Both the position numbers and the translations under genes were made by a program. Below are positions 40,845-50,325 of a stretch of DNA of 64,000 nucleotides, piece by piece; position 1 is the stretch's first letter; each line of letters begins with the position of its first letter. The DNA lies in assembly GCF_009870785.1 (NCBI RefSeq), contig NZ_WTWX01000002.1:271484-335483 (forward strand), in the 5' to 3' direction. The DNA comes from Paenibacillus sp. An7. Its GTDB lineage: Bacteria > Bacillota > Bacilli > Paenibacillales > Paenibacillaceae. The notes beneath the pieces were generated by a model. That model was not told the origin of the DNA and did no database searches. It was given only the letters and a program-made list of their open reading frames with translations.

Positions 40845-41804
40845 ATGAAGCTTACACCCGTCATTCCTTTTGAACCGGTTCGAACCGAACGTTTTCCTTC
40901 AGGACATCCCTGGATTGCTCAGGTAAAATGGGACGGTGTTCGAATGCTCACTTATTATGATGGTGAGGAAGTACGCCTCGTGAACCGCAAGAGAAACGAT
41001 CGGACAATACAATACCCGGAACTTGGTCAGGCGGATGTATATTCATCCGCTTCTTCTTTTATTTTGGATGGAGAACTCATCGCGTTTGCGGGCGGTAAGC
41101 CTTCTTTTCATGAAATCATGCGGCGGGACAGCCTGCGAAGTGAACGAAGTATACGGCAAGGATTACGAAGTGTACCCGTTACCTATATGGTGTTTGATCT
41201 TCTCTATCTGAATGGAGAATGGATTACTCATCTTCCGCTTTCTGAACGCCAGGAACGGCTAAACCAGATCATTAAACCTCAGCCCCTTGTACAGCTTGTG
41301 CAGAACTTCCCGGATGGAAATGCTCTCTTTGAAGCGACCAAAGCGCAGCAACTAGAAGGGGTTGTTATTAAGGATCTGACGAGTACCTATGCACTGGGCG
41401 TTAAAGATAATCGCTGGCAGAAGCGCAAGAAGAACGGTGACCTCTATGCGGTGATTGGCGGCGTTACGCTCCGTGATAACATCGTAAACTCTCTGCTTGT
41501 CGGATTATACCGTGAGGATGGAGAGCTTTCCTACATTGGTCATGCGGGAACCGGAAGATTCACAGCTCAGGATTGGCGGGATCTTACCGATCGCATTCAG
41601 CCCCTTCTCACCCGAGAAATGCCTTTTGATCATTTGCCTGGTCGATATCAAGGGGCTCTGTGGATTCGCCCGGAGATCGTTGTTCGCATCACCTTTCTCG
41701 AATGGACACCTGGGGGGACGATGCGTCATCCAACTATCGAAAGCTTTGCTCCTCATATCCAGCCAAAGGACTGTACTTTATCACAGAAGGAGGAAGATTC
41801 GTAA
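40845..41804 (+). CDS. ATP-dependent DNA ligase (NHEJ ligase domain)
   Basis: 319 residues. The nucleotidyl-transfer lysine is in 'VKWDGVRM' (KxDG, about residue 29), followed by 'LVNRKRNDRT', 'LDGELIA', 'YMVFDLLYLNG' and 'EGVVIKDLTS' motifs and an OB-fold C-terminal part ending 'FLEWTPGG'. This corresponds to the LIG domain of LigD alone: no polymerase or phosphoesterase domain is attached. Stop codon and the next gene's ATG overlap (TAATG), so the two are translationally coupled. Confidence 0.93.
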   Translation: MKLTPVIPFEPVRTERFPSGHPWIAQVKWDGVRMLTYYDGEEVRLVNRKRNDRTIQYPELGQADVYSSASSFILDGELIAFAGGKPSFHEIMRRDSLRSERSIRQGLRSVPVTYMVFDLLYLNGEWITHLPLSERQERLNQIIKPQPLVQLVQNFPDGNALFEATKAQQLEGVVIKDLTSTYALGVKDNRWQKRKKNGDLYAVIGGVTLRDNIVNSLLVGLYREDGELSYIGHAGTGRFTAQDWRDLTDRIQPLLTREMPFDHLPGRYQGALWIRPEIVVRITFLEWTPGGTMRHPTIESFAPHIQPKDCTLSQKEEDS

Positions 41805-42694
41805 TGGCTAGAACGGTAAAAGGAAGTATTCAGATTCAAGGACAGACCCTGACCATTACGAATCCCGACAAACCGCTGTGGCCGGAGGCGGGTGTAACAA
41901 AGGCGATTTATTTACAGAAACTAGCCGAACTTTCGCCTTACCTTCTGACTTACTGCCGGGATCGCCTATTAACTACGATTCGTTATCCGCATGGGGTACA
42001 TGGTGAATTCTTTTATCAGAAGAACGCTCCCGAGCCGCTGCCGCCCTTTGTTCAGACTGCGGTTCATGAGAAGATCAATTACGTTGTGCTAAGCGGCCTG
42101 CCCGAACTACTATGGCTTGGCAATCTGGCTGCACTGGAATTTCACCCCTCTCTTCATGCGGTAGGTAGCACTCTGCCCTGTGAATGGATGATTGACCTTG
42201 ACCCTACACTTCAAGAAGAACCAAGAATCATGGAAGCCGCGCATATTGTAGGCCAGGTCCTCTCTTCACTCGGGGTTCAATCGGTTCCCAAAACATCCGG
42301 TGCAACCGGTGTACAAATCATTGTGCCGATCAGGAAAGGGATTACGTTTGAACAGCTTCGAAGGCTCGGTCATTTTGTTGGCAGGTATGTATGTGAGAAA
42401 CATCCAAAGCTGTTCACCCTAGAGCGACTCAAAAAAGATCGCGGCGACAAAATTTATTTTGACTATTTACAGCATTATGGAGGAAAGACGCTTGCTGCCC
42501 CTTATACGCCGCGAGCTAGAGAACATGCAACGGTCTCTACCCCTCTCTTATGGGAAGAAGTAGCACGTGATGTATCGCCTAAAGATTTCACGTTACTCAA
42601 TATTGGAGCACGCCTCGCCGAAAAAGGGGATTTGATTGCAGCCCTCCCGGCTCAGCCGCTAGATCCTCTCCTCGCTCATTTGGCAAGGACATGA
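41804..42694 (+). CDS. NHEJ polymerase/primase (LigD POL domain)
   Basis: 296 residues from the ATG at 41804, with AAGGAGGAAG in the end of the ligase gene. The archaeo-eukaryotic primase fold of the LigD polymerase domain is recognised by 'ITNPDKPLWPEAGVTKAIYLQKLAEL', 'TTIRYPHGVHGEFFYQKNAPE', 'NLAALEFHPSLH' with 'EWMIDLDPTLQ' (metal-binding aspartates) and 'VPKTSGATGVQIIVPI'. It fills gaps with NTPs at broken ends. Together with Ku and the separate ligase it makes a complete but split NHEJ set. Confidence 0.93.
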   Translation: MARTVKGSIQIQGQTLTITNPDKPLWPEAGVTKAIYLQKLAELSPYLLTYCRDRLLTTIRYPHGVHGEFFYQKNAPEPLPPFVQTAVHEKINYVVLSGLPELLWLGNLAALEFHPSLHAVGSTLPCEWMIDLDPTLQEEPRIMEAAHIVGQVLSSLGVQSVPKTSGATGVQIIVPIRKGITFEQLRRLGHFVGRYVCEKHPKLFTLERLKKDRGDKIYFDYLQHYGGKTLAAPYTPRAREHATVSTPLLWEEVARDVSPKDFTLLNIGARLAEKGDLIAALPAQPLDPLLAHLART

Positions 42695-42728
42695 GATCCT
42701 ATGTAATATATTTGATTTGTTAAAACAA

Positions 42729-42768
42729 ACAGCCCGGCGTCCTATAAACTTAGGAACAGCCGGGCTGT
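42729..42768 (-). terminator. Terminator of the YitT-family gene, possibly shared
   Basis: ACAGCCCGGC/GCCGGGCTGT stem (42729-42738 with 42759-42768). The minus strand continues with TTTGTTTT; the plus side has no good T-run. Confidence 0.8.
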
Positions 42769-42828
42769 GATGTATGGAGTCCATCTCATCTTCATGAACC
42801 TAACGAAATCATGAAATGGATTCGTATA

Positions 42829-43743
42829 TTAATGAATTCCTTTTTTCTTAAAGCGTCCGCCTTTTACATCATGAATGTTACCAATCGCAAGAAATGCTTG
42901 CGGGTCCCAATCTTCCACAATACTCTTCAGTTTGGCTTCTTCTAATCGGGTAATAACTACAAAGATTACTTTCTTCTCTTCTCCGCTAAAACCGCCCTCA
43001 CCATCGAGGTATGTAACGCCGCGTCCCAATCTGTCGGTAAGTGCTTCACCGATATCTCGGAACTTGTCGCTAATGATCCATACCGATTTGGATTGATCCA
43101 TACCTTCGATCGTGATGTCGATCATCTTCATCGCAATATAATATGCAATGATGGAATACAGTGCATTCGGCCATCCGAATACAAATCCGGCCATAACGAA
43201 GATGAATAAGTTAATGAACAGAACAATCTGTCCAACGGAGAAGGGGGACTTTTCACTAAGGAGAATAGCAACAATCTCGGTACCGTCCAGCGATCCGCCA
43301 GAACGTATCACAAGACCTACACCAATTCCCAGGATAACACCGCCAAATACAGCCCCAAGCAGCGGCTCGTTCGGTGTAAGCGCACTGACATGATGCAGCA
43401 TTTGTGTGCCGATCGACATCACTACGATCCCGAAGAAGGTACAAATCGCAAATGTCTTGCCGATCTGCTTATAGCCGATGAAGAGAAAAGGCAGGTTAAG
43501 TACGGTGAGCAGAACACCCAGCGGCATACCGGTTATTTTGGATAACATGATCGATATCCCCGTAATTCCCCCGTCAATAACGCCATTTGGAACAAGAAAA
43601 ATTTCAAGACCTACTGCCATTAATGTAGCTCCCACAATGATTAGAAGTGCTCGTTGCAGAAGCTTGAGACTAAGCGGAGAACTGCTTGCCTTCGTCTGTT
43701 TACTTTGACTTGGCACCATTTCTTTGGTTGTCATCTCTGACAT
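42829..43743 (-). CDS. YitT-family membrane protein (DUF161 and DUF2179)
   Basis: About 304 residues from ATG 43741-43743, preceded by AAAAGGGGGAG; the longer frame to 43902 overlaps the next gene region and is not needed. Five or so membrane spans ('GLEIFLVPNGVIDGGITGISIMLSKI', 'GVILGIGVGLVIRSGGSLDGTEIVAI') form the DUF161 part. A C-terminal cytoplasmic domain ('KSVWIISDKFRDIGEALTDRLGRGVTYLDGEGGFSG') is DUF2179, which often binds nucleotides or small ligands. Transport function is not established. It lies downstream of a cardiolipin synthase on the same strand. Confidence 0.9.
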   Translation of the reverse strand: MSEMTTKEMVPSQSKQTKASSSPLSLKLLQRALLIIVGATLMAVGLEIFLVPNGVIDGGITGISIMLSKITGMPLGVLLTVLNLPFLFIGYKQIGKTFAICTFFGIVVMSIGTQMLHHVSALTPNEPLLGAVFGGVILGIGVGLVIRSGGSLDGTEIVAILLSEKSPFSVGQIVLFINLFIFVMAGFVFGWPNALYSIIAYYIAMKMIDITIEGMDQSKSVWIISDKFRDIGEALTDRLGRGVTYLDGEGGFSGEEKKVIFVVITRLEEAKLKSIVEDWDPQAFLAIGNIHDVKGGRFKKKGIH

Positions 43744-43898
43744 AGAACTCCCCCTTTTCTTTTCACTTTTTCTATGCCATAAGACATACTCGATACCTCT
43801 ATTATAACATATCAAAGTTACAAAAGTCACAAAAACGAAGCTAAACAGAGATAAACGATTAGAAACTTGTTTTTCTTTTAGAAATCCGGTAAATACCA

Positions 43899-45344
43899 TC
43901 AAAGCAGCGGAGATAGTAACCTACATACGACTTCAGCGCACTTGGAGGCCCGAGAACGTTGCTTAAATTCACTCAATTCAATTTGTTTACTATTCTGTAA
44001 ATCTTGTTCAAAATCAGCTGTCAGCTGGTCTAACGCCCTGCGAGAATACATCACTGCTGTCAGTTCAAAGTTGCTGTAGAAGCTGCGCATATCAAGGTTC
44101 GCTGACCCTACCGCTGCGAGTAATTGATCCACAATCACCACTTTGGCATGAACAAACCCTTTCTGATAACGGTAGAACGTAACCCCTGCTTCCATTAACT
44201 CTTCTAGATGAGACAAGGAGGCAAGCAGCACAATCTTGTAATCCGCTCTCCCGGGGATTAGGACTCTTACATCAACCCCGCTTCGGGCTGCTGTTTTAAT
44301 CGCCGTCATCAGCGCTACATCGGGAATAAAATAAGGGGTAGTAATATACACTTTTGAGTGCGCTGTTGCAATGGCGTTAAAACACATCTCCTGAATGGGA
44401 TGCCTAGTCTCATCAGGTCCGCTCGCGATCACTTGTATTTGCTCCATCCCTTTACAATGATGCTCAGGAAATAAAATGGGAACTAAAGAAGAACTTAAGG
44501 TCTGTCCGCTCACGAGTCTCCAATCTTTAATAAAAGCCATCTGCAAATAGTACACAGCATCTCCGTGCATACGCATATGAGTGTCACGCCAGAATCCCAT
44601 TTTGAGCGATTCGCCTTTGTATTCATCACCGATATTCATCCCGCCTGTATAACCAATCTTGCCATCAATCACTACGATTTTTCGATGATTTCGATAATTT
44701 ATTTTCCTAAGTTTTAAGGCGTGCAGCGGCGGTAAAAAGAAATGAACTTCTACTCCTGCATCCTTCATTCGCTGGATGAAGGGTTTCGACAGACTTTTGC
44801 TTCCGAACCCGTCACATATGATTCTCACCTGGACCCCTTCCAGCGATTTCTTGATCAGCAAATCTTGAAATATCGTGCCCATAATATCATGCCGAATAAT
44901 ATAGAATTCGAGATGAATATGTTCCTTAGCCTCTTTGAGATCTTGATATAAAGCAGTAAACAACGGATCTCCTTCCGCATAATAATCCGTATGATTGCAA
45001 ATGGTGATTGTACTATTAGGAATTTCTGATAATAGATTGTATAGCCGCAAGTTATGTGCAAACTCTTCGTTCTTCATGCCTTCTATGGAAGTAACTCTGC
45101 TTACTTTTCCAGAAATCTGTGAGTGCATCTCATTCCATACCATTCGCTCTTCTCTTGTCATAGACACACTCTTGCCGTAAGGTCTTCCTGCAATCCGATA
45201 CAACCATATACCAATCAGAGGCAGACAGAACGATATAAAGATCCACACAGCGGCTTTCTCTGGACGCTTATACTCCAGCAATAACAGCAGCATCGTCTGA
45301 AACAAGTACAGCAGGATAAGAAAAAGGATAACCGTACCTATCAT
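43899..45344 (-). CDS. cls: Cardiolipin synthase
   Basis: About 481 residues from the ATG 45342-45344 (GAGGAGG upstream); the longer frame adds an unlikely tail. Two N-terminal membrane helices ('MIGTVILFLILLYLF', 'AAVWIFISFCLPLIGIWLY') precede two phospholipase-D domains with HKD motifs 'HRKIVVIDG' and 'HAKVVIVDQ'. It condenses two phosphatidylglycerols to cardiolipin at the membrane. Both catalytic motifs are intact and the length is normal. Confidence 0.95.
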   Translation of the reverse strand: MIGTVILFLILLYLFQTMLLLLLEYKRPEKAAVWIFISFCLPLIGIWLYRIAGRPYGKSVSMTREERMVWNEMHSQISGKVSRVTSIEGMKNEEFAHNLRLYNLLSEIPNSTITICNHTDYYAEGDPLFTALYQDLKEAKEHIHLEFYIIRHDIMGTIFQDLLIKKSLEGVQVRIICDGFGSKSLSKPFIQRMKDAGVEVHFFLPPLHALKLRKINYRNHRKIVVIDGKIGYTGGMNIGDEYKGESLKMGFWRDTHMRMHGDAVYYLQMAFIKDWRLVSGQTLSSSLVPILFPEHHCKGMEQIQVIASGPDETRHPIQEMCFNAIATAHSKVYITTPYFIPDVALMTAIKTAARSGVDVRVLIPGRADYKIVLLASLSHLEELMEAGVTFYRYQKGFVHAKVVIVDQLLAAVGSANLDMRSFYSNFELTAVMYSRRALDQLTADFEQDLQNSKQIELSEFKQRSRASKCAEVVCRLLSPLL

Positions 45345-45516
45345 CGCTAAGCTCCTCCTCTGATCTGATAAAACCGAATGAATACAGTCATCTATACAGT
45401 TTGACAATCTTTAGTGTATTTCATGCACCCATCTGTATAGAATTCTCTTTTCGGCCACCTGTGATCGGTTTCGGAACCCAATAAAATGTTTCAATAATAT
45501 ATATACAAGTCTATAC

Positions 45517-45542
45517 ATAACGTGTTGGAGCGTTATTTTTTC
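45517..45542 (+). terminator. Short hairpin with T-run upstream of the CNNM gene promoter
   Basis: ATAACG/CGTTAT (45517-45522 with 45531-45536) followed by TTTTTC. No plus-strand gene precedes it; it may stop readthrough or be incidental. Confidence 0.45.
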
Positions 45543-45572
45543 TTAAGAACACTGATTTGGCTTTATGTCAAG

Positions 45573-45602
45573 TTGGTCATAAGAGGAAAGATGCGATATA
45601 AT
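45573..45602 (+). promoter_or_regulatory. Promoter of the CNNM/CorC-type gene
   Basis: TTGGTC (45573-45578), 18-bp spacer, TATAAT (45597-45602). Transcription would start about 45 nt before the ATG. The 309-bp spacer (45345-45653) holds nothing else I recognise apart from the short hairpin at 45517-45542. Confidence 0.65.
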
Positions 45603-45653
45603 ATTCGTTAAACTTTTATATATTTTAAAATCATGAAGGAGAAGAGATGTGAA

Positions 45654-47006
45654 ATGGACGAAGGTAGTAGGTACGCGTTAAATTTAGTAATGGTGGCAGT
45701 GCTCATTGGATTCTCTGCTTTTTTTGTAGCCATTGAGTTCGCCATAGTACGTGTAAGAACAAGTCGGCTCGATCAATTAATTGCGGAGGGCAATAAGAAA
45801 GCAGCCGCTGTAAGGCAAGTGGTTGCCAATCTGGATGGTTATCTGTCTGCTTGTCAGCTGGGGATCACCATCACTTCACTGGGACTCGGATGGCTCGGTG
45901 AACCAACGATTGAGAAAATTCTGCATCCGTTGCTTGTAGAAAGCTGGGGAATCCCCGAATCCGTAGGATCGGTGATATCTTTCGTACTTGCTTGCATGCT
46001 GATTACTTACTTACACGTCGTTGTAGGGGAACTGGCCCCTAAGACCGTCTCGATTCGTAAAGCCGAAACCGTGGCGATGTGGACTGCGGGACCCATTATC
46101 TGGTTTAACAAAGTGATGTACCCATTTATTTTCATCTTAAATAGCTCTGCTAACCAGCTAGTTAAATTATTTGGTGTAAAACCGGCTTCGGAACAAGAAG
46201 AAGCTCACTCAGAAGAGGAACTGCAGATCATCATTAATGAGAGTTTCGAAAGCGGCATGATCAACCAAAGTGAATTTGGATATGTAAGCCGAATCTTTGC
46301 TTTTGATGAGATGTTAGCCAAAGAAATTATGGTTCCACGTACGGATATGGTATGTCTATATGCCAGTAAATCGGTCGAAGAGAACCTCGCTATTATTAAA
46401 GAAGAACAGTATACTCGTTTCCCTGTCGTGAATGAGAACAAGGATGATATTATCGGAATTATTCATACCAAACAGTTCTTCTTGGACTACTACGGCAACG
46501 ATTCAAATACGATTGATGTCCAAAGTTTGATTCACCCGATTCCAGCAGTACATGAGACTACACCGGTCAAAGACCTGCTGAAAAAAATGCAGCAAGAAGG
46601 CAATCATATTGTCATCTTGGTCGATGAATACGGCGGTACTTCAGGTATGGTTACCATCGAAGATGTACTGGAACAAATTGTCGGTGAGATAAGAGATGAA
46701 TTTGACTCCGATGAGGTAGAAGAAATTCAAATCATGGATGAGAACCATATCCTCTTTGACGGAAAAGTCGCTCTCTCAAAAGTAAACGATCTTTTCTCTG
46801 CTGCTCTGGATACCGATGAATGGGATACAATCGGTGGATGGCTGTACAGTCATCAGCCGGAAATGGAAGTACAAGAAGAATTTGAATTTGATGGACTTAC
46901 GTTTACTCTGATTGAAAAAGAGAAGAATCGCTTCCTCAAAGTCGCGATTACAACGAAGGTTCCTATCGCCAGTACACTGAATGAACAAACTGTTATGGCT
47001 GAGTAA
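45654..47006 (+). CDS. CNNM/HlyC-CorC family transporter (Mg2+ efflux type)
   Basis: About 450 residues; ATG at 45654, with AAGGAG about 12 nt upstream (an ATG at 45633 contains that site). Domains: DUF21 membrane part with four segments ('NLVMVAVLIGFSAFFVAIEFAIVRVRTSRLDQL', 'VISFVLACMLITYLHVVVGELAPKTVSI'), two CBS domains ('MVPRTDMVCLYAS' to 'NKDDIIGIIHTKQF'; 'VIHETTPVKDLL'-like to 'DEYGGTSGMVTIEDVLEQIVGEIRDEFD') and a C-terminal CorC domain. B. subtilis YhdP/MpfA of this family exports magnesium; ion choice here is inferred. Confidence 0.92.
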   Translation: MDEGSRYALNLVMVAVLIGFSAFFVAIEFAIVRVRTSRLDQLIAEGNKKAAAVRQVVANLDGYLSACQLGITITSLGLGWLGEPTIEKILHPLLVESWGIPESVGSVISFVLACMLITYLHVVVGELAPKTVSIRKAETVAMWTAGPIIWFNKVMYPFIFILNSSANQLVKLFGVKPASEQEEAHSEEELQIIINESFESGMINQSEFGYVSRIFAFDEMLAKEIMVPRTDMVCLYASKSVEENLAIIKEEQYTRFPVVNENKDDIIGIIHTKQFFLDYYGNDSNTIDVQSLIHPIPAVHETTPVKDLLKKMQQEGNHIVILVDEYGGTSGMVTIEDVLEQIVGEIRDEFDSDEVEEIQIMDENHILFDGKVALSKVNDLFSAALDTDEWDTIGGWLYSHQPEMEVQEEFEFDGLTFTLIEKEKNRFLKVAITTKVPIASTLNEQTVMAE

Positions 47007-47023
47007 TTCTTTTGTTATATAGA

Positions 47024-47066
47024 ATAAGGCCCGCTTCCTCTGTTGTGAGGATGCGGGCCTTATTTT
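47024..47066 (+). terminator. Terminator of the CNNM gene
   Basis: AAGGCCCGC/GCGGGCCTT arms (47026-47034 with 47053-47061), then ATTTTGCTTTATTTT. Confidence 0.9.
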
Positions 47067-47113
47067 GCTTTATTTTCAGAATATAATACATGTGGTTAAT
47101 CTTTCTGGTTCCG

Positions 47114-48193
47114 CTATACTTTTTCCCAGCGATCTTTAAAGAATACGTTATATACACGCCCAACGATTATCTTTGCCGTCATGTAAACAGGGATCGCAAG
47201 AAGCATACCAATAAGACCGCCGATATCTCCGCCCACAAGGACAACGACAATCGTCGTGATTGGATGAATATCCAGCGTCTTGTTCATAATGTACGGTGCC
47301 AGCAGGTTATCCTGAATTTGCTGTGCAACCAAGATAATAACCAGCGACCAGATTGCCATCATCGGTTCCTCCGTAAAGGCGATAATCACAATCGGAATGG
47401 AAGATACAATCGCTCCAATGAACGGAATGAAATTCATAATTACGGAGACGACGGTAAGAAGTAACGCGTACGGTAAACCAATAATAAGAAAGCCAATGTA
47501 CATGAGTACACCTAATGCAACGTTCGCAATGACACGGCCTACAATAAATCCACTGAGTGAGTTATCGATATCATTCAGCAAGTCCGTACCTTCATCCCGA
47601 AAACGTCTTGGCAGGAAGCTGACAATGTTCTCTCCAAATTTTCCGCCCTCTTTGAGCATGAAGAACAGGATAATGGGTGAAACAAAGAGCACGACTACAA
47701 AGGACGAGAAGAAAGAAACGAGACCGGACAAATAGTTGGCGGCCACCGTGAATCCCTGATTTACAAAGTCAGTCACCTTAGATAATATATTCGTACCTTC
47801 CGGGAAAAACTGGGCAAGAACGCCGCTCTGCTCTAAATCCTTCAATTGTTTCCCAAGCATCGTAAGCAGATCAGGTGTACTCTCGATGAATGCCAGGAAC
47901 TGCGCCCGAAGAGACGGCCATACGCCTAGAATGAAACCAACCACAATAAGAGTGATCGCCAGATAAATCAAGAGAACAGCAACCGTACGATTGAGTTTTC
48001 GTTTTGCCATAATTTCTACCAAAGGCCGGAGCAGATAATAGAAAAATGCAGCCAGCATCAGCGGAACAAGAATAATACTGACAAACGAGATGATCGGGTC
48101 AAAAATAAAATTTACTTTTGAACCCAGGTAAATCACAAGAAAGACCAGAATAATTCCGACCAGAAATCGGAAAAATCGGTTTGTTTGAGTCAA
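47114..48193 (-). CDS. AI-2E family membrane transporter
   Basis: About 359 residues. I prefer a TTG at 48191-48193 ('MTQTNRFFRFLVGII'), with GGAGGG 8 nt upstream; an ATG at 48214 lies before that site. Seven or eight hydrophobic segments and the family signature ('LPFALLLTVVSVIMNFIPFIGAIVSSIPIVIIAF', 'AQQIQDNLLAPYIMNKTLDIHPITTIVVVLVGGDIGGLIGMLLAIPVYM') are clear. Members include TqsA exporters and sodium/proton antiporter-like proteins; the substrate cannot be read from sequence. Confidence 0.9.
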   Translation of the reverse strand: MTQTNRFFRFLVGIILVFLVIYLGSKVNFIFDPIISFVSIILVPLMLAAFFYYLLRPLVEIMAKRKLNRTVAVLLIYLAITLIVVGFILGVWPSLRAQFLAFIESTPDLLTMLGKQLKDLEQSGVLAQFFPEGTNILSKVTDFVNQGFTVAANYLSGLVSFFSSFVVVLFVSPIILFFMLKEGGKFGENIVSFLPRRFRDEGTDLLNDIDNSLSGFIVGRVIANVALGVLMYIGFLIIGLPYALLLTVVSVIMNFIPFIGAIVSSIPIVIIAFTEEPMMAIWSLVIILVAQQIQDNLLAPYIMNKTLDIHPITTIVVVLVGGDIGGLIGMLLAIPVYMTAKIIVGRVYNVFFKDRWEKV

Positions 48194-48289
48194 TGCCAGA
48201 CCCTCCATCCACATAAATTTTGTCTACGATGTGCAGGGAAGCTTCTGTATGGATATCTCAAAGCGTAACTACGATCCGGTCATGCTGCT

Positions 48290-49078
48290 TTACGCAGCCA
48301 CATCTCTTTTATTAAATACGTACCAGGAGATTCCCATAAAGAGCGCATAATACACGGCGAGAATCAGCATGGAGAAACCAAGGGTCATGCCTCCAAGACC
48401 ATCCCCATACATATACTGACTAAGATCCATATTCGTAAAAAGTATGTACTTCGCCCATACATAACGTTCAGGATTAAAGATCAATCCGAAGATTCCCTGA
48501 GTAAATAGGATAAATAGAGACAAGCCAATCGCAAGCGCACCCGAACGAAATACGGTTGATACCATAAAAGCAATCGCAATCGTAATAAATAGATCTACAT
48601 ATTCAAATACCCAACTAATCACTGCATAACTCGCTGGAGTCATATTTTCAGGTATCATCCCCACATCTGCTGTAGAAGATAGAAGCAGATACGATGTACC
48701 AAGAGCCAGCAGAATCATCGTAAGTGTACTGAGTATGCTGAATAACAGAACAGAAAGATACTTGGAGAAAAGAATCTTACTTCTCGTCCAAGGACGGATC
48801 AGCAAGAGCTTAATCGTTCCCCAAGAGAACTCCCCTGCTACGGAATCTGCTGCAATTACGACAGCAAAGATCGTATTCAGGAAGCTGACAAACGTAACGG
48901 AGAGCATCGCTCCCTCCCAGAAAGAAGTCATCTCTCCTCCCCCGCCTCCGGAAAAGAGATAGGGAATGATGATCGACATAAAGGCCAGAATACCCAGCAT
49001 GACCCATGTCCGCATACGCCGGTATATCTTCATATTCTCATTATGGACAAGCATCAAAAAATTACTCAATCGATTCAC
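48290..49078 (-). CDS. ABC-2 type exporter permease
   Basis: 262 residues with six membrane segments and the ABC-2 hallmark 'DSVAGEFSWGTIKLLLIRPWTRSKILFSKYLSVLLFSILST' between spans 2 and 3. It overlaps the ATPase gene by 17 bp, forming a two-gene half-transporter set like Bacillus bacitracin or lantibiotic immunity exporters, or drug exporters. No sensor kinase or peptide gene is next to it, so the substrate is unknown. Confidence 0.9.
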   Translation of the reverse strand: MNRLSNFLMLVHNENMKIYRRMRTWVMLGILAFMSIIIPYLFSGGGGGEMTSFWEGAMLSVTFVSFLNTIFAVVIAADSVAGEFSWGTIKLLLIRPWTRSKILFSKYLSVLLFSILSTLTMILLALGTSYLLLSSTADVGMIPENMTPASYAVISWVFEYVDLFITIAIAFMVSTVFRSGALAIGLSLFILFTQGIFGLIFNPERYVWAKYILFTNMDLSQYMYGDGLGGMTLGFSMLILAVYYALFMGISWYVFNKRDVAA

Positions 49079-49976
49079 CTCCTGTAAGGGCTAGGAACCG
49101 ATCTTCTAGAGAATTCCTTCTAGCACGAATTCCATATACCTGTATACCACTTTGCACTAGAAGAGCATTCAGCGCTGCCGCTTCATCTCTCGTTCCAGAT
49201 AGATATAACATCCCTTGTTCTACTCTTCCTTCACCCTTAAGCAGCTTGTACGCCATATCCACGTCACTTACCTCAAAGACATATTCCGTAGCTGTTACTA
49301 CTCCCTCTTCTCTTACGCTTCTCACATCGATGAGGTTTCCATTTTGTATAACGGCCACCGTATCACACATCAGCTCCATCTCAGCTAAAAGGTGACTGGA
49401 TACGAAGACGGTCGTCCCTTCTTCATCACATAGTCTGCGGAGATAATCCCGCAGTTCACGAATTCCCTGAGGATCGAGTCCATTCGTCGGCTCATCTAGA
49501 ATAAGCAGTTTCGGACGATGGAGTATAGCCTGTGCCACGCCAAGTCGCTGCCGCATACCTAAAGAGTAATTCTTTACCTTATCATGGATGCGCTGCGTAA
49601 GTCCGACGAGTTCAATCGCTTCCTGGATTCGTTCTTTGGTTACGCCTGGTGACATTCGAGCAAAATGTAAGAGGTTCTGGTACCCGGTCATAAATTTATA
49701 CATTTCCGGATTCTCCACGATCGCTCCTACCTCGCGAATCGCCTCTTCAAATTCATGTTTTATACTATGCCCCGCAATATGTATATCGCCTTCACTGATC
49801 GAAATCAGCCCTACCATCATACGGATCGTCGTCGTTTTTCCCGCACCATTGGGTCCTAAAAAACCAAAGACCTGGCCTGGATGGATATCCAGAGTCAGGT
49901 CTCGTACTAGATAGCGGGAAGAAATGACTTTGCTGACCCCTTGCATTCGAACAACCGGTTCTTGATGCACGGACAA
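49062..49976 (-). CDS. ABC transporter ATP-binding protein
   Basis: About 304 residues, start taken as TTG 49974-49976 with AAGGAG five nt upstream; a GTG six nt earlier overlaps the site. Walker A 'GPNGAGKTTT' (about residue 44), signature 'YSLGMRQRLGVAQAIL', Walker B 'LLILDEPTNGLDPQG' and a H-loop 'SSHLLAEME' are complete. The C-terminal 80 residues are a regulatory-type extension common in CcmA/DrrA-like exporters. It pairs with the overlapping permease gene. Confidence 0.92.
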   Translation of the reverse strand: MSVHQEPVVRMQGVSKVISSRYLVRDLTLDIHPGQVFGFLGPNGAGKTTTIRMMVGLISISEGDIHIAGHSIKHEFEEAIREVGAIVENPEMYKFMTGYQNLLHFARMSPGVTKERIQEAIELVGLTQRIHDKVKNYSLGMRQRLGVAQAILHRPKLLILDEPTNGLDPQGIRELRDYLRRLCDEEGTTVFVSSHLLAEMELMCDTVAVIQNGNLIDVRSVREEGVVTATEYVFEVSDVDMAYKLLKGEGRVEQGMLYLSGTRDEAAALNALLVQSGIQVYGIRARRNSLEDRFLALTGGESIE

Positions 49977-50034
49977 GTTCACTCCTTATTTATCAAATAT
50001 CATACAGATTCGTACCCAAACTCAAGCTCAGAAG

Positions 50035-50325
50035 TTAGTGTACCATACAACCTGTACCACATTCGAGAGGTGAAGCACTCTTTTGAGAATATATGGAAGG
50101 AAGATGATGACTTTCCTGCTGCGCAGCCTGCTCTTGATCTTGCAGATGATGGTGAATTTCACGGCAGTGACCACAATATCCTAGCGGCATTTCATTTCGA
50201 TAGAATCCCGTCCGGAAGATAAGATCGGCAGTAATGCGATCTGAGTCAAAAGTACTTACAGACTCATTCTCGACCCACCTAATTTTCTGGCAGGCCACAC
50301 AATAAAAACGACGAGTACCTATCAC
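50035..50325 (-). CDS. Small Cys/His-rich protein, possibly zinc-binding
   Basis: About 96 residues from a GTG at 50323-50325 (GGGAGGGG 7 nt upstream). It has 'YCVACQ' and 'YCGHCREIHHH', which could form a four-Cys zinc knuckle, and a C-terminal 'ECGTGCMVH'. The rest is polar. I do not recognise the family. It lies upstream of, and on the same strand as, the ABC genes, with 58 bp between; the pairing may be incidental. Confidence 0.6.
   Translation of the reverse strand: MIGTRRFYCVACQKIRWVENESVSTFDSDRITADLIFRTGFYRNEMPLGYCGHCREIHHHLQDQEQAAQQESHHLPSIYSQKSASPLECGTGCMVH

Noticed and set aside
45345..45653. Magnesium riboswitch (M-box or similar) before the CNNM gene
   Set aside because: The predicted promoter leaves a leader of only about 45 nt, and the hairpin with T-run is upstream of that promoter.
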